DNA from: Carposina sasakii
Lineage: Eukaryota; Arthropoda; Insecta; Lepidoptera; Carposinidae
Direction: 5' to 3'
NCBI GenBank assembly: GCA_014607495.2
Contig: CP053160.1
Span: 4,092,001 to 4,156,000, forward strand
DNA length: 64,000 nucleotides
In this document: piece by piece, positions 39,201 to 49,323 of the stretch
Numbering within the stretch: position 1 is the stretch's first letter
Layout: each line of letters starts with the position of its first letter
Notes under the pieces: model-generated
What the model was told of the DNA's origin: nothing
Seen by the model: the letters and a program-made list of their open reading frames with translations, nothing else
Database searches by the model: none
Made by a program: the position numbers and the translations under genes

Positions 39201-42200
39201 TGACGAACAGCTTTTTTCCACAAAAGTTCGGTGTAGATTTTTGCAGTTTATGGGTAACAAACCTGACAAGTTTGGGATCAAGTTTTGGCTCTGCGTTGAT
39301 GTTGATTCCAAGTACTTGTGTAATGGTTTCCTATATTTAGGGAGAGGTGAAAGCCGCCCACAAAATCAAAGTTTAGGCGAGTGCGTTGTATTGCGGCTAA
39401 TGGACCCATACTTGAATACTGGTCGAAATATAACAACTGATAATTTTTTCACCAGTGTAAGTTTAGCTAAAAAGCTAACTGAAAAACGTACATCGATAGT
39501 GGGTACGATGAACAAAACACGACAAGATATTCCAGCTAGTATAAAAACTGCATCCCTTAGTTTATATGAAACACGTATTCACAACTCTGAAACCTGCATA
39601 CTTACAGTTTATCAAGGTAAACCTTCAAAATCAGTTATGATTCTAAGTTCAGTTCACTCTAATGTATTTGTTGACACAGAAGAAGCAAAAAAGAAGCCGA
39701 ACACTGTGAAATTTTACAATTCTACGAAATTCGGAGTAGACGTTATTGTTCAAATGGCCAAAAAATATAGTGTCAAAGCACATTCTCGTCGTTGGCCCGT
39801 GCAAGTTTTTTATATTTTGGATTTGGCAGCAATAAATTCCTGGATTTTGTACAAAAAACTAACCGAGAAAAAAATCTGTAGAAGAAAGTTTATTCTTGAC
39901 TTGGCAAGGGAGTTAGTCGGCCAAGATATTCATTCCCCGCCGACACCATCCACTTCACATCCCAATAACAGCTTAGCCCTAGAGTCTGAAAAAGAACGTA
40001 GCCGAAAAAGAAGACGGTGTTTTGTGCAGAAATGCAGGAACAAAACCAATAATTCTTGTAACATTTGTAAAAAGCCTTTGTGTGGTTCTTGCAATGTCAA
40101 CAATCAGTTCAAATGTCAACAGTGTGCCTAATATTTAGATGTTATCACAGAATATATTTTTTTTATTTTATTTATTTATTTATTAAATTAGAAAGCCAAC
40201 ATAATACATAACAGTTCCGTTAAGATACATTTTTTTTTAGTAACTATTAAGCTCTTTTATTTACTATTACATTTATCAATTAATAAAATATTAATACAAA
40301 CCCATAACACACAAATAAAACTTTGCAAACAATGAATGAGTCATTTGACCCCACTTGGTCTTTATGGGTAGTTAAAAATTTTGGTCTTCCTAGTGTTAAA
40401 AAAGAACCAAAACATTTTTAAAACGAAAAACCGACTTCCTCCCCTATGAGCCAAAACTCGAGCTTACTAAAGTAAAATTTTGCTAAAGGTTAAGCCGTGT
40501 ACGACGTTTAGAAGGCATAATATTGTCAGATTTATATGCCAGCAAATTATTAAATAGGCCACATGACAAAAGAGAGAAATGACTAGGCTTCGAAACTTTA
40601 CGTCTGACGATATATAAGCAACATATAATTACACTCCTTCTTCCCGCCCTGTTCCCAATCATTTGCAGCTGACCAAAATTCTCTACAAAAATCTAAAAAC
40701 GGACTACTCGTGCCTATTATATTTGAGGATATCCCTAGATTCCTTAGAGATTCCATCATCAGATGTTATGTTTTATATGTAGGTGACCAAAACGCTCAGT
40801 AAAAATGTAAAAACAGACTACATGTGCCTACAATATTTGAGGATTGCCCTCGATTTCTCCTAGATCCCATCATCAGATCCTGATGTGATAAATATGAGAC
40901 CAACCTGGAAGCATACCATGACCAACTATAAAAAAAAATTGAAATCGGTTCATAAATGACGGAGTTCTGAGGTAACACACATAAAAAAAATTAAAAAAAA
41001 CATACAGACGAATTTATAACCTCTCTTTTTGAAGTCGGTTAAAAAACTGAAAAGAAAAAAAACAAGCACTTAGATGTCCGGTGGTCTAGAATTCTATAAT
41101 ATTATTATGGAATGAATACTATTGAAGAACATAAAATATTTTCTAATGATCGTAACATAACAACTGAACTGCCAGGATCCATTGAAATATTAGCTTGGCT
41201 GTCGGATAATGGATCCCGACTCCAACAATGCAAAATAGGAACCCCTCCAGTAAGGTCGGTCTCGACTCTAGAGGGGAAAATACGACTCTGAATACCGTTA
41301 CACTCACTTAAGCCCGGTCCTTAGAAGGTCCTTAATGCCCTCAATGCGATGTCTCAGGTCAGGCGTGTCGGGCCGCGAACTGTCTACCAGGTCTGCTATC
41401 AGCTGCTGAAACACTCCTCGGTACTCATGTCCGATGCCCGTCTCACAAGTTTTTAGCACTGAGTTGTATCTGGAATAGGGTAATAATACAGGTTGTTTTT
41501 TCGTTGCCACCCTTAACGAAGGGTACGTACTCTATACATCAAATAAAGTAAGGTTATACAAAAAAAATGCTGGGAAACAATGTAAATTTTTTTGATTTTT
41601 TTTAAAATTACTTGATTGGGCGAAATTTATAGTGTCCAGTGTTTATGCTAGTTTTTTCATAGAAGGATATTAATTATTTGTCATTAAAAAATCTTGCTAT
41701 ACGCGTCAATGTGCATTTAAGCAGAAAAACGCAGTCTATTTACTCAACTATGGACCCTAATATTTTGGAAACCAGACACTTCCCAGGCATGCTTCCATGG
41801 AGAAAAATGATCGTGATGATGAGGAGGTTCCGGGAACGTTGACGACCAAAAAACATCCTGTACCTATAGTCTAGAGGGCGTTGCACCATATAGTTCTGAT
41901 GGACGATAGCGCTAGTTACTATGTGTATGACCGCATTTTCTGTTTTACCGCATACAAAAAAAAATAGTTGCGAAATCAGGCATAGAAATTCCTCTATGAA
42001 ACGGACAATGATACTCCTCTTATTCTTTGTTGTAAACGTAAATACCTATACTATACACGTAGAAAAACGGTAACAAAGATAAATGTATATAAACGAACTC
42101 TAAAAGAAATTTCTTCCAGACCGGACAACTTCTTATTAAGTGAAAGGCAAATTACATGAGCAAGATAATTTTATCTTATAGTACCTAAGTCCGCATGCAC

Positions 42201-45200
42201 AGATCAACGTAGCACCGCATTTAAGCCAACTAATTATTTATTTAATATGGTTTCTTTCAAAACTCACATTTACTATGGGTGCGCCCACCACCGGGCCCTA
42301 CACCCTCCACTGACCCTCGGATCTGATAACTCATAACTGCGAAAACAGGCACTTGCACTAACTTCAATCGCCATGAGAAACCACTCATTATTATAAAACT
42401 CTAAAACCCATAATATAATAATTATTTCATAATAATTAGTGGTTTACTAATTTACTAATTTCTATAATCCTGAGGATGCCACGGTTGTTGGCGAAACATA
42501 TGTAGATTATTAATCTAGTTTTTGATTTCGAAAATAGTGCGATGTATTATCTTGCATGCTAGGTGCTCGGGTCTGGTTTCTCGTGGCGATTGTAGTTAGT
42601 GCAAGTGCCTGATTTCGCAGTTATGAGTTATCAGATCCGAGGGTCAGTGGAGGGTGTAGGGCCCGGTGGTGGGCGCACCCATAGTGAATGTTTGAACTTC
42701 CGAATTGTAACGCCTAATACAATTTCATTTATAAAACTCACATTGCCAAAGATTTGGCATTTGTTTTTACGGCCGGCTGCCTGCCTGACGGCAACCCTCC
42801 TCTTATGTATATTACTAGCATGTATGCGTACATTTGCGAGTGATCTTGTTGCCTTTGCAAATCTTTCATCAGAGTTAACAGTTGAAGCAACTGTATTTTT
42901 CAAAACTTTAATCAGTAAAGTTTCCATTTTCCGTGGCTTGTACCTACAACTTTCGTAACTAAATAAAATAAAACAAAAACTCACTTATTAAGATTCCTCC
43001 TCATCTGAGCAACATCCTTCAACCGCCCCATAATCTTTTTGGCCAGATCATCGCATTCCTCAGGGTACATGAGTGTACCCATATCGTTTACACAAAAAGA
43101 CTTCTGGTCCTCAAATATGGCAACACTCAGGGTTTCCGCTAAATTGTCTTCGTGCAGTTTGGAGAACGCTACTTCCGTGCCGATAAGTGAATAGATGTGG
43201 ACGATCAGAGCTAGCAGGTTTTCTAATGAGATGTTGCGGTCTTTCCTCGATTTTATCAGCTGGCTCATCTGTAGACATACACATCAACCTACTGCAGTGC
43301 ACTATGGACGTAGGCCTCCCCCAGGGCATCATGCCACAAGGCTACTACCATTAAAGGGTTTTTAGAGTTTTTACACACCTAGGGACCTTCCCCCTGCTTA
43401 CCTAATTTGCAATAGCAAAGCAAAGCGACAGCGAAAATTGTACAATATTCGCCTTGAAATGTCAAACTTCCCTTGAAATTCATTTTACGTAATACGAATT
43501 TCGATTCGTGGGTTCGATTCCCACTCGGGTGAAGAATTTTTTCCATTTTCTTTATTAATAATTTTATAATACGAATTTGACAAGCAAGCGGCGATTTTTG
43601 TACAATTTTCGCTATCGCTTTGCTTTTGCTATTTAGGTCATAAGGAGGCTTGTTTCAACTTTACAATTGAGAATTAAAGTAGAATTACGTCCGCCTTTGC
43701 TATTATATTCTAATGCTAACATTTAAAATGTATTCTTATTAAATTGCTAAAAATTAAAACAGCTTTCACTAGAAAAAATCCTACATTTATATGGTTTTAA
43801 ATAGTCCTTCGAGCCGGATGATAACGTCCCTAACCAAAAGGTTCGGAAGCCTGATTCGTAAATATACCTACATGTAAAAACTACGTAAACCAGAAACTGC
43901 AGGCCGGAAGGCAATACAAACGATTTTAAACTCATAATTGGACCCAGTAGATAGCGCTGCGATCGGATTCCTTCCAGCAAATGGAGATAATTATGGAAGG
44001 AGGCAAAGTATTCATATAAATTAAATTATATAGGTATAATTACCTGTTGTAGCACGCTAGTGGAATCCCGACTGGCTGCCAAGTTCTGCTGCACCTGACC
44101 TTCCAAGCTCGTGAGGAGGTCTAGAGGAGCTCGTTTGGGAGACTTTAAAGTCTGTACCACTGCTAATGCTTGTTGAAGAATGCCTAGGTGCTTCTCTATT
44201 ATATCGTAGTTGCCTGGAATGAAGTGTCAGCATTTTAATTTTTGTATTTACATCGAAAGTTTACTCAATAAAAAACATTTGCGAAAAGAACTTTGCTAGC
44301 TTAAAAACTTTCCGAGATATAACAATTTTAAACTTGCGCAAAAACGCTCCACACTATCGGCTAGTCTGTTATGACGTCACGTTTGAGTAACTTGTATGTC
44401 ACGGCAGTGTTCCTGAAAAGAGCTGTAGCGAGAAATGCAGTTCCCACAGCGACGACATAGATGTAAAAGACCAGTGACAATGGCCGAGTTTGTTGACTCT
44501 TACGATATGCACGGAAGGACATCTTCAATGCGGGTGACAACAACTAATTACCCTTAATAAATCTAATTTGCATACCTTTAGTAGCCGTAACAATCTTCTC
44601 TACGCTCTGCGGCGTGATTTTCAACAGAGTTTTGTGTCCGGGAGACTTCGGCACATCAATTTTCGATAGCTTATTGTACAGATCGAACATGACCTCCTTT
44701 TGCGACTTGTTGATCATGTGGTCGAAGGTTTGTATACACGCCTCGTCGGTGGCGTGGAACAGACAGCCGGGACTTAGCTGAGCATCCTCTGGGTGGGAGA
44801 TGCTGGGACAAAAGGATATATGAATATACTAGTGGACGCCCGCGACTCCGTCCGCGTGGACTACAGAAAAGACAAAATGTCAAAATTATCCGGGATAAAA
44901 ACATTTTCCCGGGATAAAAAGTAGCCTATATGTTAAGTGGGACCTGTCACAATATATTCCTGAAAACTGCATCGAAATCGGTTCAGCCGTTGCTGAGATT
45001 AGCGTGCACAAACGCACAGACAAACCGACAAACAGACAAACAGACAAAAATTCCAAAAATCATCATTTTGGGTTCTATTGCGTTGATAAAGGTCTCCTAT
45101 AATATTTTTTCTCATATATCTTCCATGTACAGACAGCGATCCGTTATATTTTTATTATATGTATAGATTAGTAGAAATAGACAGAACGTGCGCCTCTCAG

Positions 45201-48200
45201 TCGGAAAGAAAGAATTTATTTATTCAGCATTTACACCATATTACTCAACATAATACAAACAAATAGAAAAAATCTGCTGAAATGGAATCCAGCTCAGCAT
45301 ACTGCTGCAGACCAAAACAGATGGTTTTCAGCTGGACCCGTATGGTGTTCTTGGTGATGTATCACTAAATTTATTTCATGGACAGATTTTAATATTCTAA
45401 AAATTGATAGTTATGTATAGCAGACTGCCCCATGAGCAGGTACGATATAAATAAACCACTCACACATTAGCTTCACACAGCGGCGACATATCCACAGCAA
45501 CTTCATTAGAATGTCCCGGGAACCTGGGGAGCACAGCCATTATCTTGTCAAGTATCGACTCGGTGGCGTGGCTGGTCACACCGCATAGGTCCAACGTGCG
45601 GTCCACGATTATGAGGGTAGCTGGATTTGAACAATTCTGGAAACATTAGGTTGCCTATTTTACTTCACTGCATTCCAAACCCTCTAATCTACCTATTCAT
45701 TCCTTTCATTTAAAACATACAAGTAAGTACTTTTAATAACATACAATACAAAGTCACAGTTAATTAAATACTAATAGTGCTTATGTGTAGGCATTGGTAT
45801 TTAAAGTCTATGGCACCAGTTGTCTGCTGAACCAGTAGAACTATGAGTAACTTTTGCAATAAAAGCAGTCTCAAGTTTAATTGAGTCTATAGTACCTAAA
45901 TATTCACATAGGATCTTCGTATCCTCCTCTTCTACCTACCTGAATATATGTATAGGAACCAATTTTACAAAATATTATATTATAATATTATTTTATTTTA
46001 CTATCTTCTACTGAGAACCTTGGTTTTATGCACAAAATTGTATAATCAATAGAAGAGCCTGGTTTTCACGACACAGGGAATCCTAGTGTGGAAACCAAGG
46101 CACCCCATAAATGTATGCCTATGTGTTTTGTCCAATAAATAAAAAATTATAAAAAAAAAAAAAATATTAATCGCAAAGGTCCATCGAGATTATTGTATAG
46201 GTACGTACCTTTCTCCTAGCAACACAAACTGGAGAGTTCTCCAAAACCCCAGCCACTAGAGAACTATATCCGCCCATATAGTACACATCTTCCTTCAGGT
46301 TCATCGAGTCCATCATACTGTTCAGACTACTGGCCAGCCGCCTCACATGTGACCTCTCCTCATTGGTCAGTGAGTATAAGTCTATTGATGACATGTCAAG
46401 TTTAAGTTTCCCCTGGCACACAGGGAACACATTGTAGTATGGTGGAGTGAGGAAAGTCACATTTGTTGGTGATATTGTAAATATTGGTATATGTACCACT
46501 TCTATTGCACAGTTCTGGAAATAAATGATTCAGGGTCAAACCAATCGATTGACCGATTGATCGACGGCATCGGTCCACGTCGATCTACTATCGGCAGATA
46601 CCGTTCTACTATCCAATAGATCAATTGCCGTTTGAGGGCATAAGTCGACGTTTATGGAAGTTGATCTACTGGTCTGGTAGCTTTAAATTAGATACTAAAA
46701 GAAAATATCGATCGACGTCGACGCATTCACCACCGGCAACTACGTATTTGCGTCGTTTTGGTTTTCTGGAGATGTAGCCGACGCGTCTTGATACTAGGTG
46801 TTGAGCTGATATCGGCATGCTTAGAATATATGTATAACAGCAGCGAATGTGTTAGTCACATTCTGCCATTGCTTGACGCCATCAATCGAGGATCAATTAA
46901 TTGCCTGGGTATAAACTACCTTCTAACTAATCCATTCTACCATTGATCGATGTCATAACACAAAAACCAATACCCATGCTGTTTTTTCTAGACAACTATA
47001 CAAAATGATAAAATCTAAAAGAAAATACACGGTGTTTTTACGTTGCCACCCTTAACGAAGAGTACCTACTCTGAACATCAAATAAAGTAAGTTTATGCCA
47101 AAAAAAATGTTGGGAAACGATGTAATAAAAAAAAAAAAAATATTGCTTGATCGGGCGAAATTTATAGTACCCAGTGTTTATACCAGTTTTTTCATAGACA
47201 AATATTAATTATTTCTCGTGAAAAAATCTTGCTACACGCGTCAATGTGAATTTATGCAGAAAAACGTAGTCTTTTTACTCAGCTTTGGACCCTAATATTT
47301 TGGAAACCAGACACATCTCAGGTATGCTTCCATGGAAAAAAATCATCGTGATGATGAGGAGATTACATAGTTTTCGGGAACATTAATGACCAAAAATCAC
47401 CCTGTATAATTAGGTATTTATCCATTTTTCCATTGGTCAGATAGCCTATCTAAAAGATAAAGTTGATGCTGACTCATCTTGATCAAGTATTATAAAAAGA
47501 CAATATCTTTATTATTAAGATAGGCCATGTGAGGCATTTGGGGGAGGCCTATGTTCAGTTGGAGGAAGCCTGTGTTCAGCAGTAGACTTCTCTCATCATG
47601 ATAATGATGATGATGAAGCGATGTGCCATTGGAAAATCGGCCTTTAGTCAATTACACTTACCCGACTCCCCACACATTCCATAATCATGGCTTCAATCTG
47701 TTTTGTGGCTTCAGATGGACCTCTACCTGAAGCTATCACATCTCCCACATCCTTTCCCTCGTTCAGCTCTAAGTACACAACATCTAAGCTGACACATGAC
47801 AACAGGTTGATGTGTGTGAATTCACTGTTACGAATAACTTCACATATTGTACGTAGCTGGGTTGCTGTTGTTTGTGTAATGAACAATGCTTTTTTGTGCT
47901 CTTTCCTGGAAGTCTGTAACAAGAATATTGTGTTGTGAAACAAATAAAACTTGAAAAATGTAAGGTTTAATGAATATTTTTAGATACAGCAGAAACACTG
48001 GATATTCGCAGTATGAAGTACGCAGTGTCAGCTAGTTTTTGTTTAAAGTATACAATGTGTATATCTGCACCATCAGCACAAAGCTGGTGTCAAATTTCGC
48101 TCATCCGTCCTACAAATTGACTCGAAATCGGAAATTGAATTGTCTATAGTCTGAAACGCGTACTGCTCGCGTAATGAATATTTTTGGTACAAACCTCAAA

Positions 48201-48371
48201 TGGAGACAGACTCTTAACAGCAACTGCACCTCCTGATAACAAATTGAAGAGTCCACCCTCCCAATGAAGGCACTCAGCACTGGCGTCGTCAAGGAATACC
48301 ACTGCCCCTATGATACGATTGTACAACTCTGACCACCAAGCTTTGCCGAAGTCTTTCACTGAACTAGGCAT
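36268..48371 (-). CDS. SCFD2: Sec1 family domain-containing protein 2 (SCFD2)
   Basis: Nine exons on the minus strand join in frame, in transcript order: 48371-48195, 47913-47662, 46514-46209, 45636-45464, 44802-44576, 44213-44044, 43268-42985, 41469-41308 and 36475-36268. They code 652 residues; human SCFD2 has 684. The family belongs to the Sec1/Munc18 group, whose better-known members guide SNARE-driven membrane fusion. The exact role of SCFD2 is poorly known. Recognisable parts are the start with VVFLDDASAECLHW, the VDRTLDLCG motif (about residue 256) that matches the Asp-Arg-x-x-Asp-Leu signature of SM proteins, HPEDAQLSPGCLFHA, LIVHIYSLIG, and the C-terminal VVMFIIGGTTADE then ATRFLTPVE. 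No membrane segment or signal peptide is seen, so a soluble protein is expected. Intron 8 (36476-41307) contains a piggyBac-like element in the opposite orientation. Confidence 0.92.
37566..40131 (+). pseudogene. piggyBac-type transposase, broken
   Basis: A short acidic N-terminal exon (37566-37767, many Ser, Asp and Glu) joins in frame to 37865-38016, which codes an RGKGQSRGQARRRRGRG stretch. A 540-bp insertion follows (38181-38722). Coding resumes at about 38725 with RRRRQNILTEEAG and runs to YARGACGAKN, then stops at TAA 39003-39005. The adjacent frame continues at once with NWGIQFCSQN and reads to 40131, so one base is gained or two lost between about 38991 and 39006. The catalytic-region aspartates are visible in TADEQL (39202-39204), TTDNFF (39439-39441) and FGVD (39739-39741). 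The Asp usually found three residues later is Val (39748-39750). The C-terminus is a Cys-rich, RING-like zinc module (CNICKKPLCGSCN). It is almost certainly inactive. Confidence 0.88.
38181..38722. mobile_element. Inverted-repeat element inside the piggyBac copy
   Basis: Imperfect mirror arms of about 85 bp are seen: left CACGATATGAT, CTATTTATCGA, CTGTCAAAATACGATA and CCATGTTGAATGTTATCGAT; right the same in reverse near 38620-38705. GACCAGC starts the left end and GCTGGTC closes the right. The AT-rich middle has no ORF. It splits the transposase coding sequence. Confidence 0.7.
41487..41862. mobile_element. MITE family B, complete copy
   Basis: It starts TACAGGTTGTTTTTTCGTTG and ends GACGACCAAAAAACATCCTGTA, the inverse of the copy at 27012. 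It lies in SCFD2 intron 7 and stops only about 14 bases before the acceptor AG of exon 8 (minus strand). Confidence 0.85.
42272..42685. repeat. Long fold-back in SCFD2 intron 7
   Basis: Arms at 42272-42381 and 42576-42685 are reverse complements with about three mismatches in 107 bases. Both hold ACTATGGGTGCGCCCACCAC, then ACCCTCCACTGACCCTCGGA and GGCACTTGCACTAACT (sense of the left arm). The spacer is about 195 bases. Confidence 0.85.
43500..43625 (+). repeat. SINE 3' fragment
   Basis: GTGGGTTCGATTCCCACTCG (B-box-like) is followed by GGTGAAGAATTTTTTCCATT and TTTATTAATAATTTTATAAT. This is the same joint as in the reverse copy near 50880-50945. The CAATTTTCGCTATCGCTTTG segment after it recurs near 13280. 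Confidence 0.5.
44824..45173 (-). repeat. Lepidopteran interspersed repeat, reverse copy
   Basis: It begins CTAGTGGACGCCCGCGACTC and passes through CATTTTCCCGGGATAAAAAG, the mirror of the 3' end of the repeat at 4031. It then continues with an (ACAAACAGAC)n-like run and ends TATATGTATAGATTA. It lies in SCFD2 intron 4, just past exon 5. Confidence 0.55.
47026..47406. mobile_element. MITE family B, complete copy
   Basis: It runs from TACACGGTGTTTTTACGTTG to GACCAAAAATCACCCTGTA, the same orientation as at 41487. It lies in SCFD2 intron 2. Confidence 0.8.
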
Positions 48372-49323
48372 TGTAGCTGCTAGTTGCGATTTAAGTTAAA
48401 TAAGATTAATTTCAGAATAGAAAATAAATCAATTAAAAATACATTACAAAATCAACAACACCACAACAAAACAGCTGTTTACGACAGTGACAGCTATTTA
48501 GGGTTCCGTTTCGCATGAAAGATTAAAGCGACGACGGAGCCATTTATATTTTTAAAAGTTGAAGTTGAAAGATTAAAACACTTTCTTGTCATCATTATAA
48601 TCTCGTCACTTTGTTTGTACGATAATCAAAAAGCTATCAAATTGATACAGCTTGTACGCCACGATGGTAGTGTAATTGATCGCAAAAAAATGTACTTCTC
48701 TATTTAGTGCAAACTCATTACCTAGCCAATATTTTATAACGTTATGTAACTACGGAACTAAATGTGCTAAGCTCAATACACCCTTAACCATTTTTTATAT
48801 GTTTTATTACACAAAAGAAAAACAAAGGAATCATAGGTCCATACAGCCTTATCTGTAGTTTAACGATTGTGATTTACAGTTTGTGTTTGTCCCTATTATA
48901 TATTCTTTGATATAATCATAATATTAGCATAACGAAGTACCTATATAAGCCAATGCTGAATCATACATAATAGGTAATTATAAAATTATTATGTACCTAT
49001 ACATATACAGCTACATATTATTTAATTAGATTTAAATTTATTACTTTTCCTTACAAACATGCTTAAAGTGATACCCCTCCACACATATGACCTTTTTTTC
49101 AGTTTGTTAAAAATATGTAGAAACATACAAAGTATCGCAACAACTCTAATTGTAGATCACAAATTCAGGATTATGTAAAGATGTATTTGTTAGGTTTTTT
49201 AAAAAACAATACCAAATTATTTTTAACATTTTTAATTACTTATCACAATAAATCATTGCCTTCTAAAGTGCTTGTTACTCAATACATTTGTTTACAATCT
49301 TTTACAATGGAAAAATTAATTAA
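48372..49323. other. Region between SCFD2 start and COX6A end
   Basis: Both neighbours are on the minus strand, so this holds the SCFD2 promoter and the COX6A 3' UTR. TTTATT at about 49037-49042 would be AATAAA on the minus strand and could end COX6A transcripts. I see no other gene. Confidence 0.45.

Larger units (their letters stand above)
37233..40396 (+). mobile_element. piggyBac-family transposon, decayed
   Basis: The element is about 3.2 kb. At the right end an inward-facing CACTAGGAAGACC (reverse strand) is followed directly by TTAA (40396-40399), the target site of piggyBac elements. On the left, CACTAGAAAAACCAGAGTGG (from about 37234) has no adjacent TTAA, so one target copy is lost or mutated. 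A subterminal GTGGTCATTTGACC-type motif occurs at 37427-37442, in a variant at 37250, and reversed at 40338-40358. The element lies in SCFD2 intron 8. Confidence 0.75.

Noticed and set aside
42599..42984. ORFs of 117-119 codons on both strands between SCFD2 exons 7 and 8
   Set aside because: They overlap the fold-back arm, neither joins SCFD2 exons in phase, and direct joining of exon 7 to exon 8 gives the expected protein.
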